Below are positions 20,273 through 31,757 of a DNA stretch of 64,000 nucleotides, piece by piece. The stretch lies in assembly GCF_029784155.1 (NCBI RefSeq), contig NC_073693.1, forward strand, positions 22,356,002 to 22,420,001, given 5' to 3'. Numbering within the stretch: position 1 is the first letter of the stretch; the number at the start of each line of letters is the position of its first letter. Under the pieces are notes generated by a model, which ran no database searches, was not told where the DNA came from, and saw only the letters and a program-made list of their open reading frames with translations. The position numbers and the translations under genes are program-made. The DNA comes from Uranotaenia lowii (taxonomy: Eukaryota > Arthropoda > Insecta > Diptera > Culicidae).

Positions 20273-23200
20273 TTAGTAACCCAGATAGCCAAACCGTTTA
20301 ACTTGTTTCAGCAGTTCTGGATTGCAGATCAAACTTCTGTAGAGCGCTGCTTGGAGATCATCGTATTGGAAATGTGGAGGAAATGGCATGTCTTCTAGAG
20401 CGCATACATAACTGCGACCCTCAGTATCTCCCACTATCAAACTTCGTCCACAGTTGGCAAACTTGACGATTGTCAATTGAGTGGTGGAATCACCGAAGGT
20501 TGTACATGAAGCTGGTTTCAGCAGACGCCTCTTCAAATCCCACAGCTGAACGGAGCTTCTGGTCACACTCACGATAATTGTTGAGCTCACCGGAGACCAA
20601 TAGGCTGCATGAATGGGTCCAAATCCAGTCGTCAGGGTGATAATAGGTTCCATGATATCTTCAATCCATATACGAATACTCCAATCTCCGCCGCAAGTCA
20701 AAAACACTTTCGGACTCCAAGGCGAATATTCGATACAGAAAATACCTCCACTATGCATCTGCACTACTCCAATGTGTTGGTAGGGATAGTTAATCGAACA
20801 CCGATGCACGCAACCTTCATCCGTTCCGACATAATAAATATCCTTTTTGACAGGATGAATCTTCAAGCACAAAGCCTGCGGATGGCGATCCGCTTCGAGG
20901 AAATCCTTCTTCTTAATAACCTTGATTCCTTCAGTTTCACCTTCGACGCGATCCAACTTCAGCTGCCGATATCCCAGCAAAAACTGTCCAATATTCAACG
21001 TGTACTTCATAATTGTTCCATCCTGTCCAGCAGTCAAAATCTCGTCTTTGTCCAGATCCGATTCAATCCACTCGATGTCCCAAATGGGTTCAAAACCAGG
21101 GGAAGTTCTACGCTCCGAAACACCCACCGGAATCTGCGAGTTGTCTGTAATGTCCAAGACCTGCACCGAACCATCATACAATCCGATAGCCAATAGCTGA
21201 GGAGTTCGCTTCGAAAATTCCACTGCCGTCACCGGAACCGGAAACTTGTACCTCCGTTCCGGATTTACCGGATTCTTAATACTCCACACGCAAACATATC
21301 CGGTGCTGCGATCGTCGAAGCAGGTGAATCCATAAATCCCATACGCAATTGCAACGATATCTCCATTCGTCGTACACCAACTCGCACTGGCCACTGCCTT
21401 ACCTGTAGTCTCGATAGTCTTATACGTCCACAGCGTATCCAGCCGGTACAAATACTTGGCTTCGGTATTCAGGGGATCCGGCAAATACATGTTCCTAAAC
21501 CGTTTCTGTTTCTCTCTGAACACATTTCCTGCTAATAACCTCTGCAATATCATCGACGATAAATGGAAGTTCTCGCTCTTGTTCAACAACTCATCGATAT
21601 CTTCCATTCCCTCGCGCCAGAACGTCGTTATCTCAATCTTCGACGAAGCTTCTCCCAGCTCAATCTCTTTAACGTTCCTCTCCAAATCGTTGTACGTATC
21701 GTACATATCGTAGTTCGACACAAACGATGCCACCTCCTGCCGCTCAATACGTTTCGTGTTCACGCCTCGCGACTTCAACAAAACTTCCGGCGTTTGTGCT
21801 TCAGCTTCGGCCACCGCAGTCCTTCGAGATTTCTTCGATTCGTATTCATGATTCTGTGCCTCCACCTCCACAGCCTCTTCCGAATCTAGGAACACGGTGT
21901 GGCTCGAGTTTTCGAACAGTATCATATCGTCGGTTTCGGTGAGCAGTATCTTCACGTGGTACTTTTTGGCTTTGGCTTCCAGCGATGGACTGCGGCGTTC
22001 GTTCAAGCCACTCAAATCGGGCTCTTGATCGGCATCGAACATCTCCGGCTTCTCGGGAGCCTGCCATATGAAAAAGAATGCGAGTATTTGAGATTTAAAT
22101 TATCAAAACGAAATTCAAGAACAAAACACCAACGAAAATAGTGGAAAGAAAAAAAATCGTACTTTTAATGCCAAATTTTTCAATATTAAAAATTGTCATT
22201 TCAGTCTACAGTTCTGAGAGTAAAAATTGTGATAAATAAAGTATTTTCTAAATTTTTTTTACTAACACTCCACAAGAAATGTCAAAAATCTTGAAAACTT
22301 CTAAAATGACAACAATGACAAAAATGAAAAATAGACAAAATAAACCAAAATTGACAAAATTGACAAAAATAACAATTTGAGAATTTTGACAATTTTGACA
22401 AAATGGACAATTTTGACAATTTTGACAATTCAGACAATTTAGACAATTAAGACAATTTAGACCATTTAGACAATTTAGACCATTTCGACAATTTTGACAA
22501 TTTTGACAATTTAGACAATTTAGACAATTTTGACAATTTTGACAATTTTGACAATTTTGACAATTTTGACAATTTTGACAATTTTGACAATTTTGACAAG
22601 TTTGACAATTTTGACAATTTTGACAATTTTGACAATTTTGACAATTTTGACAATTTTGACAATTTTGACAATTTTGACAATTTTGACAATTTTGACAATT
22701 TTGACAATTTTGACAATTTTGACAATTTTGACAATTTTGACAGTTTTCACAATTTTGACAATTTTGACAATTTTGACAATTTTGACAATTTTGACAATTT
22801 TGACAATTTTGACAATTTTGACAATTTTGACAATTTTGACAATTTTGACAATTTTGACAATTTTGACAATTTTGACAATTTTGACAATTTTGACAATTTT
22901 GACAATTTTGACAATTTTGACAATTTTGACAATTTTGACAATTTTGACAATTTTGACAATTTTGACAATTTTGACAATTTTGACAATTTTGACAATTTTG
23001 ACAATTTTGACAATTTTGACAATTTTGACAATTTTGACAATTTTGACAGTTTTCACAATTTTGACAATTTTGACAATTTTGACAATTTTGACAATTTTGA
23101 CAATTTTGACAATTTTGACAATTTTGACAATTTTGACAATTTTGACAATTTTGACAATTTTGACAATTTTGACAATTTTGACAATTTTGACAATTTTGAC

Positions 23201-26200
23201 AATTTTGACAATTTTGACAATTTTGACAATTTTGACAATTTTGACAATTTTGACAATTTTGACAATTTTGACAATTTTGACAATTTTGACAATTTTGACA
23301 ATTTTGACAATTTTGACAATTTTGACAATTTTGACAATTTTGACAATTTTAACAATTTTGACAAATTTGACAAATTTGACAAATTTGACAAATTGGACAA
23401 TTTAGACAATTTAGACAATTTTGACAATTTTGACAATTAAGACAATTAAGACAAAAATGACAAAAATGACAAAAATGACAAAAATGACAAAAATGACAAA
23501 ATTGACAAAAATGACAAAAATGACAAAAATGACAAAAATGACAAAAATGACAAAAATGACAAAAATGACAAAAATTACAAAAATGACAAAAATGACAAAA
23601 ATGACAAAAATGACAAAAATGACAAAAATGACAAAAATGACAAAAATGACAAAAATGACAAAAATGACAAAAATGACAAAAATGACAAAAATGACAAAAA
23701 TGACAAAAATGACAAAAATGACAAAAATGACAAAAATGACAAAAATGACAAAAATGACAAAAATGACAAAAATGACAAAAATGACAAAAATGACAAAAAT
23801 GACAAAAATGACAAAAATGACAAAAATGACAAAAATGACAAAAATGACAAAAATGACAAAAATGACAAAAATGACAAAAATGACAAAAATGACAAAAATG
23901 ACAAAAATGACAAAAATGACAAAATTGACAAAAAATGAAAAAAAATTAAAAAAATGACAAAAATGACAAAAATGACAAAAATGACAAAAAGAACAAAAAT
24001 GACAAAAATGACAAAAATGACAAAAATGACAAAAATGACAAAAATGACAAAAATGACAAAAATGACAAAAATGACAAAAATGACAAAAATGACAAAAATG
24101 ACAAAAATGACAAAAATGACAAAAATGACAAAAATGACAAAAATGACAAAAATGACAAAAATGACAAAAATGACAAAAATGACAAAAATGACAAAAATGA
24201 CAAAAATGACAAAAATGACAAAAATGACAAAAATGACAAAAATGACAAAAATGACAAAAATGACAAAAATGACAAAAATGACAAAAATGACAAAAATGAC
24301 AAAAATGACAAAAATGACAAAAATGACAAAAATGACAAAAATGACAAAAATGACAAAAATGACAAAAATGACAAAAATGACAAAAATGACAAAAATGACA
24401 AAAATGACAAAAATGACAAAAATGACAAAAATGACAAAAAATGACAAAAATGACAAAAATGACAAAAATGACAAAAATGACAAAAATGACAAAAATGACA
24501 AAAATGACAAAAATGACAAAAATGACAAAAATGACAAAAATGACAAAAATGACAAAACTGACAAAAATGTCAAAATTCTCCAAATTGTTAAAATTTTCAT
24601 AATTGTCAAAATTGTCAAAAATGACAAAAATGTCAAAAATGTCAAAAATGTCAAAAATGTCAAAAAATGTCAAAAAATGTCAAAAATGTCAAAAATGTCA
24701 AAAATGTCAAATATGGCAAAAATGACAAAAATCCTAAATGATCCTTAATTTTAATATATTGTTTTAAAGATTATTTTTAAAAAAGATTTTAAAATTTTCT
24801 CTTTTTTGAAATTTTTTTCTTCAATATGCCTAAATCTGCTTCCAAAATATCTCAAAGTTATTTCTCTACTTCCGCAAATTTTTTTTTCAAATTGTTTTAA
24901 AATTATTTCAAATTATTTCTAAGAAATCTTAGAATTATCAACAAATATTAAATGTCATAAATGCCAGAAATCAAAAAAAAAACAAATTAATTTTAATACT
25001 GTCCAAAGTAAGGTTGTCAGAATTTTTTCAGTAAGCTGGACAGATCCGAGCAATTTTATATAAAAACATGGCAAAATCCGGGCATTTGATTTCAAAATGG
25101 ACAACCAAAAATCAAGGCAATATCCGGGCAAATTTTGTCAAACCCAGAAATTACTCAACAAAATCAAGAAAAAAAAATTGAACAAATTTTTTTTTCATCA
25201 AAACTCATCGAAAAATTAAAAATGGTATTTAAAACCAACAAAAAAAACCTTTCAAAATTATTTTTATCAAACTTCCTTAAAAAAAATTTGTTGGGAGGCA
25301 GTTAAAAAAAAATAAACAACACAATTCGTTTTTTTTCGTTTGATTTGCCAAATAAAGTTAATAAATCCGGGTTAAGTCCGGGCATTTTCGAATGAAATCC
25401 GGGCAACCGGGCCGGGCCAGACTGCTCTCAAATTTTGTATTAAATATCCAGTCAAACCCGGATAAAACCGGGTAATCTGGCAACCTTATTCAAAAGGTTA
25501 TATAAAATGGTTTCAAAATTGTCTCAAAACTGTTTAAAAATTATCTAAATGGTGTCCGAAAATATTCTTAAAAAATTTAAAACAAGTGTCAATATGCTTG
25601 TTTTTTTTTCAAAATTGTCAAATTTTTCTCAGAACTGTGTCAAAAATGTTTTCTAATTCTTCACAAACATTGAACTTAAATCGCTAAAATTTTCATTGGC
25701 AGAAACTCAAATGTAACTTTTTCAATTACCTGTGCTGTTTCCTCCATTTTGGAGCTTCTTTCCACCGACTTCTGGCTTGTCCTAGAATCCTTTCTTTTGT
25801 CCTCAACGCTGCTACCGACCGATTCGTCCAACTGGAAGCTCACCACGGTTGTGTCCGACTGTCGTTCACGTTTGTGCCGAGGCGCAACGACTAACTCGCC
25901 GGGATCACCACCAACTCCTGCCGGAAGCGTTTGCTGGAACTTGTTCCAAGCGAGAGCTTCCTGCTGCCCATACTTCGGCACCTGTATCAGACGCTCGGGA
26001 GTGTAGTCGTTGTCTTCGAGCACAACCTGAAAGGAAGGAGGGCTTGTTTATCGTCAACACAAACCGTTTCCTGGTTTCCAGCCTAACAAACCAGGTTAAA
26101 GTTTGGGGAATCGTTAAAATTATGTCCTAGGAATCGATAAATGTTTTGCGATTCCCACGGAGTCCAGGAATATACAAAACAATTAGGGTAACCATCATAT

Positions 26201-26515
26201 TGAGTTTTAGGACTTAATTTATAGTTTATGACGGCTAATTTCCGTTAAAAAACTCCCATTTTCCTCTTTCAAACCTTCAAATCAATCAAAATCTAAATGA
26301 TAATTTTACCCTGTGGTAACCCTATTATCTAAACTAACGGAAGTCAACCAAGCTCGGTCAAGTGTAACGAAATAACGACACCTGCAAAGGGCGATGGTAA
26401 ACAGACGACGGTGCCTTACTTCCTGTTCCTCACGGATGGCAAGCAGCTCAGCCAACTCAACCGCGAAGGGGGAAATTTCTTCCGAGTTCTTCAGTATTCC
26501 CTTTTCGATTTCCAT
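20273..26515 (-). CDS. DNAI4: axonemal dynein intermediate chain, DNAI4/WDR78 type
   Basis: Three exons join in phase 0: 26515-26420, 26026-25730 and 22060-20273, giving 726 residues. The start MEIEKGILKN is the first true ATG (AGA-ATGG context). Residues 229-255 hold a GVNTKRIERQ...YDMYDTY segment typical of WDR78. From about residue 350 a WD-repeat propeller follows, with GYVCVWSIKNPVNPERRY, IGLYDGSVQVLDI, VGTEEG-like YVGTDEGCVHRCSINYPY and TCGGDWSIRIW. WDR78 corresponds to IC138 of the two-headed inner-arm dynein f/I1; it acts in the axoneme, in insects mainly in sperm and chordotonal neurons. Intron 2 (22061-25729) is filled by satellite array 2 and a MITE. The start lies 121 bp behind the Rab gene. 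DNAI1 or DNAI3 are the less likely alternatives. Confidence 0.88.
22295..23445. repeat. satellite array 2a, GACAATTTT units, in DNAI4 intron 2
   Basis: The units are the reverse complement of the GTCAAAATT variant, so this array is inverted relative to arrays 1, 3 and 4. The left edge (22295-22500) is diverged. Two imperfect units GACAGTTTTCAC at 22740 and 23046 are 306 bp apart (34 units), which hints at an internal duplication. A GACAAATTT patch lies at 23360-23400. Confidence 0.95.
23446..24733. repeat. satellite array 2b, GACAAAAAT units, in DNAI4 intron 2
   Basis: The repeat changes abruptly at about 23450 from GACAATTTT to GACAAAAAT, still 9 bp, and continues for over 1 kb with few variants. 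A short disturbed segment lies at 23930-23950. The right edge (24565-24720) changes to GTCAAAAAT. Frames such as TKM and SFL repeats are by-products. Confidence 0.95.
25009..25488. mobile_element. 480-bp MITE with TAAGGTTGYCAGA ends in DNAI4 intron 2
   Basis: The left end TAAGGTTGTCAGAA and the right end TCTGGCAACCTTA are inverted repeats. The inside carries many CCGGGCA/CCCGGAT motifs (25070-25470) and poly-A tracts, without coding capacity. Confidence 0.65.
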
Positions 26516-26636
26516 TCTCACGTTTTTTGTTTCTTCCTTTAAACCAAAACAAACCAAAGAGTTCGGACTTCTCGGACTTCTCAACTTTGAAAACAAAAAA
26601 AAAAGTCAATGGTTTCTTAGGTTTAGAATAAATATT

Positions 26637-29600
26637 TTAATTTATTTTACAAAAGGAACAATTTCTAAGCCTCCTTTTCTTTTCGTCCTTTTTTAAGAAG
26701 TAAAGATCTGAAAGTAGAAAGTTGAACAAAATTGTTAAACCGATCGTTATGATTTGAAGAATCCACGTGACTTACTCAACAGACTATTCCCGCTCGGATG
26801 AATAACCGGATTATTCGGTTCCATGAGCCTCGTAACGGCCGTATCGAATGCCAAGGCTGTTATTCTTCGGAAAAATGGTGTCACCTGTGCTCCAGTATGA
26901 GCCGATACCGTCCATAGTTCGGCCTTCAAATCATTGGTCATTTTGATAGCTTCCGATTCACACTCCTCCAACGAGGATTCGTCCAGCAAATCCTTCTTGG
27001 TGCCAACCAGGAAAGCCAACGTTCCCGGTTGATTGACCCGCAGCACATCGGCCATCCAGCGGCGAGTATTCATCAACGATTCCATCCGGGTCATGTCAAA
27101 AACAACCACCACCACGTTCGAGTTTCGGTAGTAATTCTGGCTGCCGATGCAGGAAAACTTCTCATGACCTGCCGTGTCCCAACTGCAAAAAAATCGAGAA
27201 AAAAATGTGTTAAAGATGTAGAAATTGACAAAATTTTCAAAATTTCCAAAACTTTCAAAATTTTCAAAATTTTTAAAATTTGTAAAAATTTTAACATTTT
27301 CCAAATTTTAAATATTTTTAAAGTTTTTAAAATTTTTTTTTTTATTTTATAATTTTCAAAATAATCGAAGAGTCATTATTATCAAAATTATCAAAAAAAA
27401 TTGTTAAAATAGTCAAATTTTTTTGAATGTCAAAATAGTCAATATTGTCAAAATTGTCAAAATTGTCAAAATTGTCAAAATTGTCAAAATTGTCAAAATT
27501 GTCAAAATTGTCAAAATTGTCAAAATTGTCAAAATTGTCAAAATTGTCAAAATTGTCAAAATTGTCAAAATTGTCAAAATTGTCAAAATTGTCAAAATTG
27601 TCAAAATTGTCAAAATTGTCAAAATTGTCAAAATTGTCAAAATTGTCAAAATTGTCAAAATTGTCAAAATTGTCAAAATTGTCAAAATTGTCAAAATTGT
27701 CAAAATTGTCAAAATTGTCAAAATTGTCAAAATTGTCAAAATTGTCAAAATTGTCAAAATTGTCAAAATTGTCAAAATTGTCAAAATTGTCAAAATTGTC
27801 AAAATTGTCAAAATATTAAAAATTGTCAAAATTGTCAAAATTGTCAAAATTGTCGGCATTGTCAAAATTGTCAAAATTGTCAAAATTGTCAAAATTGTCA
27901 AAATTGTCAAAATTGTCAAAAATGACAAAATTGACATAATTTTCAAAATTGTCAAAAATTGACAAAATTGTCAAAATTGTCCAAATTGTCAAAATTGTCA
28001 AAATTGTCAAAATTGTCAAAATTGTCAAAATTGTCAAAATTGTCAAAATTGTCAAAATTGTCAAAATTGTCAAAATTGTCAAAATTGTCAAAATTGTCAA
28101 AATTGTCAAAATTGTCAAAATTGTCAAAATTGTCAAAATTGTCAAAATTGTCAAAATTGTCAAAATTGTCAAAATTGTCAAAATTGTCAAAATTGTCAAA
28201 ATTGTCAAAATTGTCATAATTGTCAAAATTGTCAAAATTGTCAAAATTGTCAAAATTGTCAAAATTGTCAAAATTGTCAAAATTGTCAAAATTGTCAAAA
28301 TTGTCAAAATTGTCAAAATTGTCAAAATTGTCAAAATTGTCAAAATTGTCAAAATTGTCAAAATTGTCAAAATTGTCAAAATTGTCAAAATTGTCAAAAT
28401 TGTCAAAATTGTCAAAATTGTCAAAATTGTCAAAATTGTCAAAATTGTCAAAATTGTCAAAATTGTCAAAATTGTCAAAATTGTCAAAATTGTCAAAATT
28501 GTCAAAATTGTCAAAATTGTCAAAATTGTCAAAATTGTCAAAATTGTCAAAATTGTCAAAATTGTCAAAATTGTCAAAATTGCCAAAATTGTCAAAATTG
28601 TCAAAATTGTCAAAATTGTCAAAATTGTCAAAATTGTCAAAATTGTCAAAATTGTCAAAATTGTCAAAATTGTCAAAATTGTCAAAATTGTCAAAATTGT
28701 CAAAATTGTCAAAATTGTCAAAATTGTCAAAATTGTCAAAATTGTCAAAATTGTCAAAATTGTCAAAATTGTCAAAATTGTCAAAATTGTCAAAATTGTC
28801 AAAATTGTCAAAATTGTCAAAATTGTCAAAATTGTCAAAATTGTCAAAATTGTCAAAATTGTCAAAATTGTCAAAATTGTCAAAATTGTTAAAATTGTCA
28901 AAATTGTCAAAATTGTCAAAATTGTCAAAATTGTCAAAATTGTCAAAATTGTCAAAATTGTCAAAATTGTCAAAATTGTCAAAATTGTCAAAATTGTCAA
29001 AATTGTCAAAATTGTCAAAATTGTCAAAATTGTCAAAATTGTCAAAATTGTCAAAATTGTCAAAATTGTCAAAATTGTCAAAATTGTCAAAATTGTCAAA
29101 ATTGTCAAAATTGTCAAAATTGTCAAAATTGTCAAAATTGTCAAAATTGTCAAAATTGTCAAAATTGTCAAAATTGTCAAAATTGTCAAAATTGTCAAAA
29201 TTGTCAAAATTGTCAAAATATTAAAAATTGTCAAAATTGTCAAAATTGTCAAAATTGTCAAAATTGTCAAAACTGTCAAAATTGTCAAAATTGTCAAAAT
29301 TGTCAAAATTGTCAAAATTGTCAAAATTGTCAAAATTGTCAAAAATGACAAAATTGACATAATTTTCAAAATTGTCAAAAATTGACAAAATTGTCAAAAT
29401 TGTCCAAATTGTCAAAATTGTCAAACTTGTCAAAATTGTCAAAATTGTCAAAATTGTCAAAATTGTCAAAATTGTCAAAATTGTCAAAATTGTCAAAATT
29501 GTCAAAATTGTCAAAATTGTCAAAATTGTCAAAATTGTCAAAATTGTCAAAATTGTCAAAATTGTCAAAATTGTCAAAATTGTCAAAATTGTCAAAATTG

Positions 29601-30100
29601 TCAAAATTGTCAAAATTGTCAAAATTGTCAAAATTGTCAAAATTGTCAAAATTGTTAAAATTGTCAAATTTTCAAATTGAGATCAGATTTAAAATTCAGA
29701 ATATTTTTTTTTAGCCTTATATTAAGGATTTAGGATCTACTTACATCTGCAAACTAAACGGATGATCCAACACCTGGAACTTCTCGACCTCAAAGTCCAC
29801 CCCCACGGTTCCCCGGTAGCCCCTGTCAAAAATTTCGTGACAGAACCGATTGATTAGTGAACTTTTTCCTACCCCTACATCCCCCACGAAGATCGCTTTG
29901 CAGGCGCACAGATAAAATGACGTCACACTTTTGCACACACGTTTTGTCCGATCACTGAAATCGTTCCGATCTAGGTAGGGTGTGGCCTGGGGCTGGAAAG
30001 CCCCCGGTAGACTATCGATTTTCCTCGTCCCATAATCCACGTTGTTATTCAGTAGCTCATAGCTACTGGCCTTTTTGGAAGATTTTTTGTATATCGGCAT
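26637..30100 (-). CDS. Rab34: Rab34/Rab36-type small GTPase
   Basis: The proposed exons are 30100-29745, 27182-26776 and 26707-26637, in phase, giving 277 residues. After a 60-residue N-terminal extension come the P-loop GDVGVGKS (73-80), the Rab34/36 signature GTVGVDFEVEKFQVL and PFSLQ-IWDTAG, the guanine motif TKKD (180-183) and SAHTG. Switch II reads WDTAGHE: the usual catalytic Gln is His-125. Reading through the second donor would end RGFFKS with no cysteine. Using TTGA|GTAAGT and TTTCAG|ATC instead removes 68 bp and yields NLYFLKKDEKKRRLRNC plus SFCKIN, matching the NLY...KKK...Cys tail of the family. Rab34 acts at the Golgi and in formation of primary cilia in vertebrates. Intron 1 is mostly satellite. 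Confidence 0.87.
26641..26646 (-). terminator. candidate poly(A) signal overlapping the Rab stop region
   Basis: AATAAA on the minus strand overlaps the last codons (AAA ATA AAT TAA) of the proposed third Rab exon. Cleavage 15-25 bp later would leave about 100 bp before the DNAI4 start codon. Confidence 0.4.
27222..29680. repeat. satellite array 3, GTCAAAATT units, in Rab intron 1
   Basis: A degenerate approach (27222-27420) leads into clean GTCAAAATT units on the plus strand. A rare marker pair recurs: AAATATTAAAAATTG at 27811 and 29216, and AATGACAAAATTGACATAAT at 27921 and 29344. This shows a duplicated block of about 1.4 kb. Confidence 0.95.
29746..29760 (-). other. junction note: end of Rab exon 1 at a GTAAGT donor
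   Basis: The sense strand reads TTGCAGAT|GTAAGTAG. The exon ends in phase 2 and joins TTGGGACACGG after TTTTTTGCAG at 27183, restoring Gln-Ile-Trp-Asp-Thr. This supports skipping the in-frame TAA at 29743-29741. Confidence 0.8.
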
Positions 30101-31220
30101 GTCCGGAAAGGGAACTTTCTCACTAAATACACCTACGAATACGAGTTGCGCAAAACGGAGTTGTTGACAGCGTCGTGAGTCCTTGCCGACTGATGGTGCT
30201 GAGCTATTTTCTCGGTTTGGATTGCCGCCGCCGGGCAAAAGTAAAACCGAGGCGCCCTAAAGAAGGACCCTTAGCAACCACCACGCGAAACCAAGGCCGA
30301 TCCAATTCGGTGAACCCGACAAAAGTAACATGCAGCTACAAAGATAGACATACGGGTGTGTGATGGGCTTTAGTTGAATGTTCTATGTTTTTGTTCCTTT
30401 TTCTTCTTCATCCCTCCTGCCATGTGTCTGCGTGTCGAGTATAGAAATGTGTACTTCCTGCCTCATCCTGGCTATCAAATGGTTCATTTCTTTTCCCATG
30501 CCATTTGCTGATTGTCGATCCTGCAGCTGCACAGCATAGATATTTATGTTGGGCTCAGCTGAAGTGCTTCGAAATGTATTTTATTTATTTCTATGTTGTA
30601 GGCTTTCGGGACTGCTGAATAGGGACCAAGTGTGGCGAAAACGGAAAAGCGGGAACAATCGCGCGTAGCACGCTTCTCTAACCGGCTGGCTGATAGAGTG
30701 GTTCTCATTTCAAATTTAATAAACAGATTCAGAATTGAAATTTTCAATTAAAAATTCGTCAATCAGAGAACAGAAAAAAACGTTTTTTGAATTCATGTTC
30801 CAGGGCTCGAAACTCTATGATTTTATATATCTATTAACGATTGACACATTTGGAAGTACGATATTTAAATTTTTTCCAAGTTTTGAATCAATTTAACCAT
30901 TAAAACATCAGCAAATAAAATTTTCCCCGACGGAGTGAAAATAAAACGCGTCCGTTGCTAACGAATCATGGCCTCCTACGCAGAAAACTATTCTGAAATG
31001 AACGATATTTTAAAATTTATGCTTGAGAACTTCTGTATACAGCCAAACGATCGTGGCCGGAAATGTTCTTAAGCACAAATGTCCTTTGAACCAAGAGAGA
31101 AAAGTTGTGAAACGCACCCAGAGTGATCTTTTTTTTTTCATTTTATGTTTGCTTGCCTGCTTGCTGATTGGCTCGAGTAATCAAGCGCGTAACCGGTACC
31201 TCTACTGCCACTAATCGCAA
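30101..31220. other. upstream region of the Rab gene, no other gene recognised
   Basis: GC-richer sequence to about 30330 probably contains the Rab leader and promoter. The remainder is AT-rich with only short ORFs. No perfect RFX X-box was found on inspection. Confidence 0.4.
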
Positions 31221-31757
31221 GACTGTCCCATTAGACTGAGTCGATTTGGGGTCATCCCATACAGACATAAAAGTTAAAATTTACTCATGTAAACGTTACT
31301 TGAAAATTCTGAAAAATAAATCATGGATGAGGTTTGAACCAAAACGAAGCTTTTTAGACCCCAGGGTTTGAGAAATTCAAAAATGGCCTCAAATTCGCTG
31401 AGTCTACTGTCCCTTATCTAATTGGGACGAATTGAGAAAAAAATGTATTAAAGATTGATTGTGCGGACATCTGTCATATGGCAAACAAAAATCTTTCAAT
31501 TTCGTCCTAGAAATATAAGTCTGAAACATTGTAGAAATTTTTCAAAAATTACCGTAAGTTACAAATGTAAATTTTTGTAAAAATATACATACTAGATAAG
31601 TTTGCCGATATATTTCGTATGGAACAAACAACTCAGTATTTTTCAATTATTTTGGTAGTCAATTCATGAATTTCTTTAGTCTATATCGTTTAAATAACGA
31701 TTTAAGAACCATTTTCAAGATAATCTGAAAAATAATAAAAATGCATATGGGACAGTC
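31221..31757. mobile_element. 537-bp MITE with GACTGTCCCATW ends
   Basis: GACTGTCCCATTAG at the left matches, inverted, ATATGGGACAGTC at the right. An internal pair, GTCTACTGTCCCTTATCTAA at about 31405 with GGTCATCCCATAC near the start, adds similarity to the ends. No ORF is present. Confidence 0.55.

Noticed and set aside
20609..21196. 195-codon plus-strand ORF opposite DNAI4
   Set aside because: It overlaps the well-supported WD-repeat coding exon on the other strand and resembles nothing known.
15520..24733. CRISPR-like array
   Set aside because: The repeats are 9 bp with no unique spacers, in an animal genome. It is a simple satellite.
30101..30340. RFX X-box controlling the Rab gene
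   Set aside because: GTTGCGCAAAAC near 30144 and GCAACC near 30273 are only half-site-like and do not form the full imperfect palindrome.
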